DNA of 64,000 nucleotides from DATKRB01 sp036501425 (GCA_036501425.1 DASYAI010000046.1:1-64000); one strand, 5' to 3'; counted from the first letter of the stretch, positions 1 through 8,426 are shown. Numbers and translations are program-made. The notes: a model not told the origin generated them from the letters alone.

Positions 1-617
1 AGGACCAAGGTCGGCCAGTCGCCGGATCGTGGGAGCGGTGTTCGGAGTGAGGCAAGTGGCCCCGAAGACATCCTCTGCCTGCGCAGCGGCCCCGACAATG
101 TCCTCGGTCGTGATCGCCGGGCCGTTGCCGAGTTGGGTGAGCAGGTCTCCGCACAGCAGCGTCCTGGTGGTTTCCTCGTAGAGGACTCGGGCCTCCCATC
201 CATGGGGGACGTGCGGCGTGTCGATATGCCGGACACGATGTTGGCCCAGCTCGACGACCTGGTCGTCGGCGAGCGGCAGGGGCGTCCGATCGGCCAAGTC
301 GTTCAGCGACACCATGCAGCCGAGTGCCCCGTGTGCCACCTCGGCCTGCGGTGCTGCGGCGAGTAATGCGTTCATGGCGCCGCACTCGTCCGCCTCGATA
401 TGGCCGAAGGTGATCCAGCGAAGCCGGTCAAGCGGGGTGATCGTGGCGATGGCCTCGGCGAGGAGCGGGAAGGTGGCTCGGTGCCCGGTGTGGAAGAGCA
501 GGGGTTGCTCGTCGTCGATGAGATACTGGTTGAAGGTGAAGCCAGTCGGACCAACGTCGGGGACGAAGGTCGAGAACCGGTAGATGCGCTCGGCGATCTC
601 GGTGATCTGTCTGTCCA
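1..617 (-). CDS. Di-iron/ODP-type MBL-fold protein (3' end outside window)
   Basis: Reading the minus strand from ATG at 617 gives about 205 codons open to the window edge, so the C-terminus is missing. A good ribosome site (AAAGGAG, about 5 bases before ATG) supports the start. The protein has GHIEADECGAMN, which matches the H-x-E-x-D metal motif of the oxygen-binding di-iron (ODP) branch of the metallo-beta-lactamase fold seen in flavodiiron proteins. TPHVPHGW and CGDLLTQ could give the later His and Asp ligands. There is no flavodoxin domain in the visible part. It lies 51 bases downstream of the DinB/MPI-fold gene and is probably the third gene of the TetR operon. Role unknown; a redox or O2/NO-related function is inference. 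Confidence 0.8.
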
Positions 618-668
618 TGCCTGCTCCTTTGCGTGTTTGCGGAGGTGGGGGTGGCAGCCCGGCTAGGG

Positions 669-1430
669 CTAGAGGGGAAGGGTGTGGCGTAGGATCCCGG
701 TGCCGTGACCTCGCTCGGCCAGGATCCGGCAGAACTCAATGGCGTCCATATCGACGTGCTCGCCACCGGTACCGGCTCGGAACTGCCCTCCGGGCGCGCC
801 GCTGAGCGAGAGGGTGAAGGGATCACCGTGGGTGCTCGCCCATTCGGCGACGAGGTCAGCCACGATCCGACCGTCGTGATCGGGATCGACGTCGAGCGTC
901 TTGGCCGCGGCCCGAGCCAAGTCGATGCGGTGCATCCACACGTCGCGGGTGAACCCGACGTCGAAGAGGTAGGAGAGTGGCTGTCTGCCGACGGGTGCCG
1001 GGAGGTTGAGCAGGGGAAGCCTGGCGATCGGGCGCGGGAGCCCGGCGCGGGCGCGCAAAGCCCTGCCGGAGGTGGCACTCCACTCGGCGACAAGTTGTTG
1101 GGTACTGAGGTCAGCTCGCTCACGCACTTGGAGCTCGTTCATGCCGTCCCACCAGAACTTGCCACCGATCTCAGCGACCAGCGGACGACCCTTGCGCACC
1201 TGGCGGACGAACTCGCGGGGTGACGCCTGACCGGCTGCGGATCCTACGACGTGAGCGGTGAGGGCTCGCACGTCCCAGAGCACGCAGTCGGTGGGCTTGG
1301 TCCAGTCGCCGGGCTCGAAGCTGCGGAGCAGACCCTCGAACTTGGTGTTCTCCACTGCGGCGATCCGCATCGCCTCGTCGTGGGCGATCCTCGGGACCGT
1401 GGTCACGTCGCGGACGGTTGCCTGGTTCAT
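669..1430 (-). CDS. Maleylpyruvate isomerase/DinB-fold family protein
   Basis: 253 aa, starting MNQATVRDV. The N-terminal half is a DinB-like four-helix bundle of the mycothiol-dependent maleylpyruvate isomerase family: the segments WDVRALTAHVVGS and FTRDVWMHRIDLA carry the typical metal-binding histidines. Members use mycothiol or act as unknown metal-dependent transferases in actinobacteria; the substrate here cannot be told. The start was chosen because its ATG overlaps the stop of the TetR gene (ATGA), so the two are translationally coupled. The reading frame runs further upstream only through TetR coding sequence and that part is not real. The MBL-fold gene follows. The whole unit is likely repressed by the TetR protein. 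Confidence 0.85.
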   Translation of the reverse strand: MNQATVRDVTTVPRIAHDEAMRIAAVENTKFEGLLRSFEPGDWTKPTDCVLWDVRALTAHVVGSAAGQASPREFVRQVRKGRPLVAEIGGKFWWDGMNELQVRERADLSTQQLVAEWSATSGRALRARAGLPRPIARLPLLNLPAPVGRQPLSYLFDVGFTRDVWMHRIDLARAAAKTLDVDPDHDGRIVADLVAEWASTHGDPFTLSLSGAPGGQFRAGTGGEHVDMDAIEFCRILAERGHGTGILRHTLPL

Positions 1431-2056
1431 TGCCGTGCTCCTTTCCGAGCGCTGCCCTGCCGACGTCGATCGACGTCGGCCAGAAACATGTCGACCGCCC
1501 GTGCGGCGAGGCGCACCCAGCGATCGCCGCCGGGATCGTTTGCCACCTGCTGATGGGCGAGTCCGTTTACCAGTGCGCTGAAGACGTCGACGTCCCCAGG
1601 ATCGGACGCGCCTGCCGCGGCGAGCCTTTGGCGGGCGATCTCGTAGAACTCGACAGCGAGCTCGTAAGACGCCGGCGAAGGATCGAAGCCGGGGATCGTC
1701 CGCTGGAACAACAGCTGGTGGCGTACCACGTCCTCGCTCGAGAACCGCACCAGCGCCTCGACGAACCCAACGAGCGCCTCGCGTGGCTCGTCGCTCAGGG
1801 AGAGAGACCCCATCAAGTCGAGGAGCTGCCGATTGCCGTCGGCGAACATCATGTCGTACAAGCCGAGCTTCGAGTCGAAGTAGGCGTAGAGAGACGGTTG
1901 ACGCAGGTCGACGCGCTCCCCGAGGTCTCGCAGCGAGATGGCGGCCAGGCCGTCGCGATGAGCCAGCGTCCATGCCTCGGCCAGGATCGTCGCCCTCTTC
2001 GCTTCCCGCCGGCGCCCTCGTCGATCAACCTGGTTGCTCGACTCGGTGGTCGCCAC
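1427..2056 (-). CDS. TetR-family transcriptional regulator
   Basis: 209 aa. An N-terminal helix-turn-helix (ILAEAWTLAHRDGLAAISLRD followed by LGERVDLRQPSLYAYFDSK) is classic TetR, followed by a helical ligand-binding domain of the TetR_C_33/WHG type. The frame stays open to a GTG at 2095, but that lies inside a palindrome. The GTG at 2056 has AGGAGG (2062-2067) five bases upstream, so I place the start there. The gene overlaps the DinB/MPI-fold gene by ATGA. It probably represses its own operon through the palindrome just upstream. The inducer is unknown. Confidence 0.9.
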   Translation of the reverse strand: MATTESSNQVDRRGRRREAKRATILAEAWTLAHRDGLAAISLRDLGERVDLRQPSLYAYFDSKLGLYDMMFADGNRQLLDLMGSLSLSDEPREALVGFVEALVRFSSEDVVRHQLLFQRTIPGFDPSPASYELAVEFYEIARQRLAAAGASDPGDVDVFSALVNGLAHQQVANDPGGDRWVRLAARAVDMFLADVDRRRQGSARKGARQ

Positions 2057-2069
2057 CTGCGCCTCCTGA

Positions 2070-2102
2070 ACTATGACCGATAGATTATCTATCACGCATA
2101 GT
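2070..2102. promoter_or_regulatory. Palindromic operator, probable TetR site
   Basis: A perfect inner palindrome GATAGAT-T-ATCTATC (2079-2093) is flanked at equal distance by ACTATG (2070-2075) and CATAGT (2097-2102), also inverted repeats. The whole has a single centre at 2086. It sits just upstream of the ribosome site of the TetR gene, the usual place for an autoregulatory operator. Confidence 0.75.
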
Positions 2103-2512
2103 TACCGATCGACAGAGCCCTGTCAAGCCAGCTGGCCAGCAGGGCAGCCGTGCACCTGCCGCAGAAAGTGACAGTCCATCTGGCCTATCGGACGCCCTCT
2201 CCTGTTCGCAGGACGGTGTTCGACGCTGAGAGATGGATCGCTCGGCCGTCGATCGTGGCCGTGACATGGGCCTTTACCGCCGGAGGTGTTCGTACAATGC
2301 CACCCCAAGACCACTCCGATAATTCGACAAGCTCTTTTGAGATTCTTCGGCACCCGGCCATCTCTTGAGTCGATGCGGGCGCTCGACCGATCCTGCCGAC
2401 GCACGACCGACACCTCGAAAGGCGCGGCAAAGTGGCCAGCGCCCCGCCTTACGTCGCGCCGCTCCTGCTAACCGCTTTACGCAGCTCACGACACGGTGGG
2501 CATTTGGGTTTA
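2103..2512. other. Intergenic stretch without recognised gene
   Basis: About 410 bases between the TetR operator and the insertion sequence. Open frames here have no recognisable protein sequence and no convincing ribosome sites. A TTA at 2510-2512 is the left copy of the IS target duplication. The stretch may hold the promoter of the TetR operon and remains of whatever lay here before the IS arrived. Confidence 0.5.
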
Positions 2513-2533
2513 GAGGCCGCGCGGATTGGTAGC
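2513..2533 (+). repeat. IS left terminal inverted repeat
   Basis: This 21-base end pairs with 3496-3516. The core GCGGATTGGT at 2521-2530 is a perfect match to the right end, and the outer eight bases match in part. Confidence 0.7.
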
Positions 2534-2605
2534 AAGCCTGTGAACAGGGAGTTCTACGCGTCGAGCAGGTGACCATCCACCGGCCGTCGGGTTGTCCCGA
2601 CTGGG

Positions 2606-3511
2606 ATGTCGGGTCACCCAACGACCGACGACCAAGTGGAGGTCCCCACCACCATGCGCGCGCTCGACCCCGAAGTGCGAGATGCGATCTGGGCTGCCGT
2701 CAGAGCGCTCATCCCCGTCCCACCCCGGACCCATCCACTGGGATGCCACCGGCGCCGTGCTCGTGACCGGGACTGCTTCGACGTCATGCTCGTGCGGCTG
2801 GCCACGGGATGCTCGTGGGAGGACGCCGAGCGGCTCTGCGGCGCCAAGGTCTCTGACACCACGGTGCGCACTCGACGCGACGAGTGGACCGAGGCGGGGG
2901 TGTTCGACCTCTTGGTGAACGAAGCCCTCACCGCCTACGACAAGGTCATCGGGCTCGACCTCACCGACGCCGCGGTCGACGGCTCGCTGCACAAGAGCCC
3001 TTGTGGAGGCGAGGGAACCGGCAAGAACCCGACTGATCGGGCGAAGCTCGGATGGACGTGGTCGATCCTGACCGACACGCGCGGCATCCCCATCGGCTGG
3101 ACGATCGACGGCGCGAACCGCAACGATTCGATCCTGCTCGCCCCCACCCTGGACGATGCGGCCCACCGAGGGCTGTTGGGGGACATCGAGACCCTCTGGC
3201 TCGACCGGGGATACGACTCGGCGGCCACCCGGGAGCGTCTTGTCGAGCGGTCGCCCACCGACGCCGTCATCGCCAAGCGCCGGGCGCGTGGCGACACCGG
3301 GCCGAAGACCAAGACGCTGCCGATCGGGCTGCGGTGGCCCGTCGAACGGACCAACTCGTGGCTCTCGAATTTCGGTCAGCTCCGTCGGAACACGGACCGT
3401 CGACCGGTCCACCGACTCGCTCAGTTCGCTCTGGCGGCCGTCTGTCTGCTGACCGCCAAGCTCATCGACTGGCGAAACCGCTGGTCACCGATACCGGCAC
3501 CAATCCGCTGA
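2606..3511 (+). CDS. IS5-family DDE transposase
   Basis: Up to 301 aa; an internal ATG at 2654 (MRALDPEVRDAIWAAVRAL) is an equally likely start. The N-terminal part resembles the DUF4096-type helical domain of IS5 transposases (ATGCSWEDAERLCG). The catalytic triad is visible: Asp in LTDAAVDGSLHKS, Asp in ETLWLDRGYDS, and Glu in RWPVERTNSWLSNFGQLRR, the last being the Y-x2-R-x3-E-x6-K-like signature region. No frameshift or internal stop is seen, so it may be active. The stop codon lies next to the right inverted repeat. Confidence 0.9.
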   Translation: MSGHPTTDDQVEVPTTMRALDPEVRDAIWAAVRALIPVPPRTHPLGCHRRRARDRDCFDVMLVRLATGCSWEDAERLCGAKVSDTTVRTRRDEWTEAGVFDLLVNEALTAYDKVIGLDLTDAAVDGSLHKSPCGGEGTGKNPTDRAKLGWTWSILTDTRGIPIGWTIDGANRNDSILLAPTLDDAAHRGLLGDIETLWLDRGYDSAATRERLVERSPTDAVIAKRRARGDTGPKTKTLPIGLRWPVERTNSWLSNFGQLRRNTDRRPVHRLAQFALAAVCLLTAKLIDWRNRWSPIPAPIR

Positions 3512-3516
3512 GGTTC
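3496..3516 (-). repeat. IS right terminal inverted repeat
   Basis: Reverse complement of the left end: ACCAATCCGC at 3499-3508 is the perfect inner core. It covers the transposase stop codon and is followed by the TTA target copy at 3517-3519. Confidence 0.7.
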
Positions 3517-3547
3517 TTAGCCGCGCCGCCGCTGACCAGCGGCCCAC

Positions 3548-4579
3548 TCAGAGCAACCGTCCCGTGCCCTGCACGCCGATGGCGACGACCTGTCCGGGCG
3601 TCAAGGCCTGATCACCTGGCACCCGGGCTTCGACCGACAGGCCATCGGCGCCCTGGATCCGGAGCTGCACCAGCGCGTCGTGCCCGTGGAACTCGATGTC
3701 GACCACGGTGGCGAGCGGCAGCCCATCCTCGGAGGGTTCGTGAACGACGAGTTGCTCGGGGCGAACCAACAGGAGTCCCTGGTCGACCTGGTGCGCGCCG
3801 TTCAGGGCGGCGAGGGGGATCTCCCCCAGGGCGGAGATGGCCACGTCGCCCCGGATCCGGGCCGGCACCAGGTTGACCTCCCCGATCGAGGTTGCCGCCA
3901 CCTGGTCCGGCGGCTCTCGGTACAAGGTCCGCGGATCGCCGCGGGCCACGATCCGGCCCGATCGCAGCACCGCCACCTGGTCGGCCATGGAGAGCGCCTC
4001 GTCCTGGTCGTGGGTGACCAGCACCGTCGTCGCCCCGGTCTCCGCCAGCACCCGGGCCACGTCTCGGCGGACGCCCTCGCGAAGGGTGGCGTCGAGCGAG
4101 CTGAACGGCTCGTCCATCAGCACGACCTGGGGCCGGACGGCGAGCGCCCGGGCGAGCGCCACCCGCTGCTGCTGGCCACCGGAGAGCTGGTGGGGGTAGC
4201 GCCGCTCCAGAGCACCGAGCCCGACCAGCTCGATCAGCTCTCCGACCCGTCGGCGCTCGGCACGAGGGACCCCGAACCCGACGTTGCCGACCACGGTCAG
4301 GTGCGGGAAGAGGGCGCCGTCCTGGGGGACGTACCCGACGCGGCGATCCTGGGCCCGTATGTTGCGACGGCCGTCGTCGACCACGACGTCGCCGATGGTC
4401 ACCGAGCCGACGTCCACCCGCTCGAAGCCGGCCACGATGCGCAGCAGCGTCGTCTTCCCGCTCCCCGAGGCCCCGAGGACGGCCGTCGTCGACCCGTCGG
4501 GCACCACCAGCTCGACATCGGTGAGCACCGGCGTGGCGCCGAAAGCCTTGGCCACGCCCGACAGCTCGATGGCGCTCAT
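3548..4579 (-). CDS. fbpC: Iron(III) ABC transporter ATP-binding protein
   Basis: 343 aa. The N-terminal ATPase has Walker A GASGSGKTT (about residue 36), Q-loop VPQDG, signature LSGGQQQRVALARAL and Walker B VVLMDEPFSSLD, with the switch His in LVTHDQDEA. The last 110 residues form a TOBE-like regulatory domain of the CysA/PotA/FbpC type. The protein energises the two-domain permease FbpB at the inner face of the membrane. Its ATG overlaps the fbpB stop (ATGA), so it is the last gene of fbpABC. The start at 4579 is set by this overlap; a longer frame exists only through fbpB sequence. Confidence 0.9.
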   Translation of the reverse strand: MSAIELSGVAKAFGATPVLTDVELVVPDGSTTAVLGASGSGKTTLLRIVAGFERVDVGSVTIGDVVVDDGRRNIRAQDRRVGYVPQDGALFPHLTVVGNVGFGVPRAERRRVGELIELVGLGALERRYPHQLSGGQQQRVALARALAVRPQVVLMDEPFSSLDATLREGVRRDVARVLAETGATTVLVTHDQDEALSMADQVAVLRSGRIVARGDPRTLYREPPDQVAATSIGEVNLVPARIRGDVAISALGEIPLAALNGAHQVDQGLLLVRPEQLVVHEPSEDGLPLATVVDIEFHGHDALVQLRIQGADGLSVEARVPGDQALTPGQVVAIGVQGTGRLL

Positions 4580-6162
4580 GGCACGGCCACCGGACGAACG
4601 GGGCGCTCGCGGTCGAACCACAGCCCGAGCAGGGCGCCGGGCACCATGGCGAGCACGATGATGACGAGGGCGTAGGGGGCGGCGGCCCCGTAGGCGACTT
4701 CGCTCTGGTAGGCCCAGAACTGGGTGGCGAGGGTCTCCATCCCGATGGGGGCCAGCACCAGGGTGGCGGTGAGCTCGGTCACCGCGGTCAGGAACACCAG
4801 GCAGAACCCGGCCACGAGTCCCGGGGCGATGAGGGGCAGGGTGACCCGGAAGAAGACGGCGACCGGGCCTTTGCCGAGCGATCGCCCGACGTCGACGAGG
4901 CGGGCCGGCGCCTGGGCCACCGAGGTCTTCACACAGACGAGGGCCAACGGGAAGTGCATGATGGCATAGGCCACCACCAGCAGCTCGGAAGTCTGGTAGA
5001 AGCCGTAGGCGGCCCGGGTGGCGAAGAAGACCAGGGCTAGGGCGATGACCACCCCGGGTAGGGCCTGGGTCACATAGGTCGAGCGTTCGACCACCGTGCG
5101 GGTGGCGGTGGTGCGCCGGAAGCTCAACATGGCGACCGGCAGGGCCAGCACCACGGCGACGAGCGCGCCCCAGGCGCTGAAGCGCACCGTGTTCCAGGTG
5201 GCCGTGGCCACGGTGGCGGTGGCCGGCAGCGTCGAGTGCTGGCTCTGAGCCATCCAGTAGCCGAGGGTGCCGAGGGGCACCCCGACACCGAGGCCGACCA
5301 GCGCGCCCAGCGCGCCCATCATCGGCACCGCTCGCCAGCGCCGGTCGGGCCGGGCCGGCGGACGGCGGGCCTGGGTCCGGGTCACCGTACGACGGGGGAT
5401 CAACCCTTCGACCACCAGGAGCAACAGCCCGAGCAGCACCAGGGGCACCGACAGCACGCCGGCCGCCGAGGCGTCGAACTGGAATTCGGTGAAGATCTCG
5501 GTGGTGAAGGTCTGGTACCGGACGATCTCGAACGCCCCGTACTCCGAGATCACGGTCAGGAACACCAGTACACACCCGCCGAGCACCGCGGTGCGCACCA
5601 GCGGCAGCGTGACCCGCAAGAACGTGGGCAGGCCACCCTTGCCCAGGCTCCGGGCGGTCTCCTCCATCGCCGGATCGGCCCGGCGCAACGCTGCGGCCAC
5701 CGGCAGGTAGACGAGGGGGTAGGTGCCCAGGGTCATGACCAAGGTGGCGGCCCCGAGCGGAGAGATGGTCGGGCCGATCGAGTGCCAGGCGTAGCCGACG
5801 ACGAAGTCGGGGATCGCCACCGGCAGGACGAGCAGCACCGTCCAGAGGCGGCGCCCGGGCACGCCGGCCCGCTCGGTGCACCACGCGGCCGCCGTCCCGA
5901 TCACCGCCGCGCAGGCCACCACCACGACGCCGAGAACGACGGTGTGCTCCAGAAGGACCAGCGAGCGCTGCCGGAAGAGCACCTGGCGAACTTCGTCCCA
6001 CCCGGTGCTGCGGGCGTCGAGGGCCACCAGCACCAACGGCGCCAGCAGGGCGAGGGCAATGACCCCGCTGAGGGCGACGAGTGCCCGGCCACCGCCGGAC
6101 CAGACCCGCCGTCCCCCGACCCGAGCTCGGACGGGGGGGCCAGGCACGGCCACTCCGGTCAT
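4576..6162 (-). CDS. fbpB: Iron(III) ABC transporter permease, two fused domains
   Basis: 528 aa if started at ATG 6162, which has a GGAG about 10 bases upstream; ATG 6195 adds 11 residues but has no ribosome site. Two homologous BPD_transp_1 permease halves follow each other, each with an EAA-like loop: EETARSLGKGGLPTFLRVTL in the first half and VDVGRSLGKGPVAVFFRVTL in the second. About 11-12 hydrophobic segments are visible. This head-to-tail fusion is the normal FbpB/SfuB design. It forms the channel through which iron delivered by FbpA enters. It lies 46 bases after fbpA and overlaps fbpC. Confidence 0.9.
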   Translation of the reverse strand: MTGVAVPGPPVRARVGGRRVWSGGGRALVALSGVIALALLAPLVLVALDARSTGWDEVRQVLFRQRSLVLLEHTVVLGVVVVACAAVIGTAAAWCTERAGVPGRRLWTVLLVLPVAIPDFVVGYAWHSIGPTISPLGAATLVMTLGTYPLVYLPVAAALRRADPAMEETARSLGKGGLPTFLRVTLPLVRTAVLGGCVLVFLTVISEYGAFEIVRYQTFTTEIFTEFQFDASAAGVLSVPLVLLGLLLLVVEGLIPRRTVTRTQARRPPARPDRRWRAVPMMGALGALVGLGVGVPLGTLGYWMAQSQHSTLPATATVATATWNTVRFSAWGALVAVVLALPVAMLSFRRTTATRTVVERSTYVTQALPGVVIALALVFFATRAAYGFYQTSELLVVAYAIMHFPLALVCVKTSVAQAPARLVDVGRSLGKGPVAVFFRVTLPLIAPGLVAGFCLVFLTAVTELTATLVLAPIGMETLATQFWAYQSEVAYGAAAPYALVIIVLAMVPGALLGLWFDRERPVRPVAVP

Positions 6163-6208
6163 CGGGCCGCCTCTCCTACGTGCGGCCTGCTCCATGCCGA
6201 CGGCCTGG

Positions 6209-7357
6209 TCAGAGCAGCCCCGCCTGCTGGAGCAGCTTTTTGGCGCCGAGCCCGGTGCCCAGTTCGGCCGGGGTGAAGTTGGTCGGCTTGTACGACGTCA
6301 AGGGTGGCATCTCGGCGTTGGCCGCCACGCCCTTCTTGATCGGGTACTCGAAGCTCTCCCCATGGGCGAGGACAGTCTGGCCGGCCTTCGCGGTCATGAA
6401 CGCGAGCAGCGATTGGGCGGCCGCCGGATGCTTGGACGACTTGAGGACGGCTGCCCCCGAGATGTCTTCGACGTACCCGGGATCCTTGGGGGCGAAGTAC
6501 GCCAGCTTGGCGTGCACCGACTGCTTCCCCTCCTCGGCCTCGAGCCGGTAGAAGTAGTAGTGGTTGATGAGGGCGAAGTCGGTCGTGCCCTGGCTCACGT
6601 CGCTCGACAGGGTCTCGTTGTCGGGCACGTTGACGTCCGAGGCGTTGGCCCCGATCGCCCTCAGCCAGGTGAGCGTGGCGGCGTTGCCCTTGGCCTTGGC
6701 GACCGACGCCACGACCGGCCAGAAGTCGGTCTCCGAGGGTGCGAGCTCGAACTCCCCCTTGTACCTGGGCTTGGCCATGTCGAGGATCGACTTGGGCAGT
6801 TGCGACGCGCTGATCTTGGACGGGTTGTAGATGAGGGCGCTGATCCGGGCCGAGACCCCGACCCAGTCCCCGTTGGGGGCGCTGTCCTGCTTGGGCACAT
6901 TTGCCAGTGTGGACGACGCCACCTTGGACAGGAGGCCCTTGTTGTCGAGCTGCTGGAGCCAGTTGGAGTTTTCGGTGTAGACGACGTCGGCCGGGGACCG
7001 GCTTCCCTCTTGCTCGATCTGGGCGGTCAGCACGTCCTCGTCGTTGGCGTCGATCCTCACCTTGATACCGGTCTGCTGGGTGAAGGCGTTGACGATGGCT
7101 TGGGTCGTCTGCTCGTGCTGGGCGCTGTAGAGCACGATGGTCTGGCCGGCGAGATTGCTCGACGCCCCCGCCGCGATGGCCGGGCCCAGCGCGGCCACGA
7201 GGCCAGCCACGAGGAGCATCGCCAGGCCGACCGGCCCCTTGCGCCGGGCACGTCGTCTGGTCGGAGTGGTCCGCGCCGGCACGGCCCGACCCATCGCCGA
7301 CCCGAGCGCCACCGTCGTGAGCCGCGACCACCGCCGGAGGGCAGGGACAACAGGCAT
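6209..7357 (-). CDS. fbpA: Iron(III)-binding periplasmic-type protein
   Basis: 382 aa with an AGGAG 8 bases before ATG 7357. A basic N-region is followed by a hydrophobic stretch (GPVGLAMLLVAGLVAALGP) and an AIAAGAS cleavage-like site; there is no lipobox Cys, so release or retention by the N-terminus is possible. The mature part starts IVLYSAQHEQTTQAIVNAF, typical of class II FbpA/Fut ferric-binding proteins. INHYYFYRL supplies the adjacent tyrosines that coordinate Fe3+ in this family. First gene of fbpABC; direct repeats upstream may be an iron-responsive operator. Confidence 0.9.
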   Translation of the reverse strand: MPVVPALRRWSRLTTVALGSAMGRAVPARTTPTRRRARRKGPVGLAMLLVAGLVAALGPAIAAGASSNLAGQTIVLYSAQHEQTTQAIVNAFTQQTGIKVRIDANDEDVLTAQIEQEGSRSPADVVYTENSNWLQQLDNKGLLSKVASSTLANVPKQDSAPNGDWVGVSARISALIYNPSKISASQLPKSILDMAKPRYKGEFELAPSETDFWPVVASVAKAKGNAATLTWLRAIGANASDVNVPDNETLSSDVSQGTTDFALINHYYFYRLEAEEGKQSVHAKLAYFAPKDPGYVEDISGAAVLKSSKHPAAAQSLLAFMTAKAGQTVLAHGESFEYPIKKGVAANAEMPPLTSYKPTNFTPAELGTGLGAKKLLQQAGLL

Positions 7358-7430
7358 GGGCGCGGCTCCTTTGGTGCCGGCCGGAGGGCCTGCCGGCCGG
7401 CCATCTCGACGGTTTCGGACGACCCGAGTG

Positions 7431-7455
7431 CCTAAGGTAGCCCTAAGGTATTACC
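7431..7455 (-). promoter_or_regulatory. Direct repeats upstream of fbpA, possible iron-regulator site
   Basis: CCTAAGGTA occurs twice (7431-7439 and 7442-7450) with an 11-base period, one helical turn. The second copy runs into TTACC, making GGTA-T-TACC. The elements recall half-sites of DtxR/IdeR iron boxes (TTAGG on the minus strand) but do not make a full 19-bp box, so this is only a candidate. Confidence 0.35.
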
Positions 7456-7682
7456 AACGGCAAGCCATCTTCAGGAGGTTGGATCGTCTCATCTCCGGCG
7501 CCGGGCCGCTCTGGCCGAGGGGATCAGCGCCGGCGGGCAGACGGCGCTCGTCGTCGCGGCGTCCAGCTGCTTCCGCACCGGGCCGATCCGAGCCCGGACG
7601 ATGGTCGGTCAGGCGATCAGGCCCGCAGCAGCGAGCGACTGCGCTGCGCTTCGGCGATCCGGAGCGCGCCGGCCGGCTCGCG
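7456..7682. other. Intergenic stretch without recognised gene
   Basis: Lies between the fbpA upstream repeats and the vapC stop. No coding sequence, RNA gene or clear hairpin was recognised. Confidence 0.45.
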
Positions 7683-8090
7683 TCAGACTCGCACGACCCG
7701 AAGGCCCGGGATGTCGTCGTAGTCGCCGTCTTGGGATGCCACCGGCAGGTCGTTGCGGATTGCCGTTGCGGCGATCCACGAGTCGTTGATCGGCATACGT
7801 TTTCCCGCGTCCCGCAGGGCGAGCCGCAGGACTGCCCAGGCGTGGGCGACGCCTTCGTCGACCGGCAGGGGGTCGAGTGCTGCGACTGCCGACAACGTCT
7901 CCAGCCGTCGTGCCCGGGTCGGTCCGTCGTGTGCGGCGAGGACGCCGAGCCGCAACTCGCCTACGGAGACCACGGACACCGCAAGACGCTCGGGCGGCGG
8001 GGACGAGAGCGGTCGCGCCTGCTCGAAAGCGATGAAGAGCGAGGTGTCGGCGAGCGCGACGTCACCGTCGAAATCGCTGCCGGACGACAT
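7683..8090 (-). CDS. vapC: PIN-domain toxin, VapC family
   Basis: 135 aa starting MSSGSDFDGD. The four acidic PIN residues are in order: Asp in LADTSLFIAFE, Glu in VVSVGELRLG, Asp in INDSWIAATA, and Asp in ASQDGDYDDIPGL. VapC toxins are Mg-dependent RNases that cut tRNA or rRNA when freed from antitoxin. The start at 8090 shares one base with the stop of the antitoxin gene (TGATG). A longer upstream frame has no domain and crosses vapB. Typical length for the family is 130-140 aa. Confidence 0.9.
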   Translation of the reverse strand: MSSGSDFDGDVALADTSLFIAFEQARPLSSPPPERLAVSVVSVGELRLGVLAAHDGPTRARRLETLSAVAALDPLPVDEGVAHAWAVLRLALRDAGKRMPINDSWIAATAIRNDLPVASQDGDYDDIPGLRVVRV

Positions 8091-8344
8091 CACGCGATCG
8101 GAAGGTCGTCGGTCGTGCCGGGCAGGAGATCTGCTAGCTCCTGAGCCAGGGCGGGATCGGCCCGCCATCGGTCTGCGTGTCGGAAGAAGGCGTCCCACGC
8201 CATCGACTTCGGTCGGGCGGACAGGGGGAGTAGCTCGGCCACCGGACGGCCACTCACGGTCACTCTGAGATGCTCACCGTTCTCGACCCGACGGAGCACG
8301 GCGCTCACGTCGTTGCGAAGTTCGCGTGCGGGGATGTCGGCCAC
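8090..8344 (-). CDS. vapB: Antitoxin, Phd/YefM type, partner of VapC
   Basis: 84 aa. The N-terminal part IPARELRNDVSAVLRRVENGEHLRVTV is the Phd/YefM DNA-binding fold, followed by GRPVAELLPL. The C-terminal tail is acidic and probably wraps the toxin. It precedes vapC with a one-base overlap, the standard antitoxin-first order, and likely autoregulates the pair through sites in the short gap upstream. Confidence 0.85.
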   Translation of the reverse strand: MADIPARELRNDVSAVLRRVENGEHLRVTVSGRPVAELLPLSARPKSMAWDAFFRHADRWRADPALAQELADLLPGTTDDLPIA

Positions 8345-8426
8345 GCCGCCAGCGTAGCATCCCTGCTACGCCACGTCGGTGGCTCAAAAGGCTTCGTCCG
8401 GGCCCTCGACGACGGCCCGGGGCGGT

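Larger units (their letters stand above)
2513..3516 (+). mobile_element. IS5-like insertion sequence, about 1.0 kb, complete
   Basis: A single transposase gene lies between imperfect inverted repeats. The left end reads GAGGCCGC then GCGGATTGGT, and the right end, reverse-complemented, reads GAACCTCA then GCGGATTGGT. The 10-base inner core is identical at both ends and at equal distance from the tips. TTA flanks both sides (2510-2512 and 3517-3519), which fits the 3-bp TNA duplication known for the IS1031 branch of IS5. The right repeat overlaps the end of the transposase gene, as is common in this family. The subgroup is an inference; the element looks intact. Confidence 0.8.

Noticed and set aside
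428..1123. 231-codon minus-strand frame through the MPI-fold gene
   Set aside because: Composition (Ser/Pro/Arg-rich, no domain) is that of an alternative frame of the real gene at 669-1430 and of the MBL gene.
3548..6001. One long minus-strand frame that could suggest an FbpB-FbpC fusion
   Set aside because: The part upstream of 4579 is out of frame with FbpB; FbpB is coded in another frame with ATGA at the junction.
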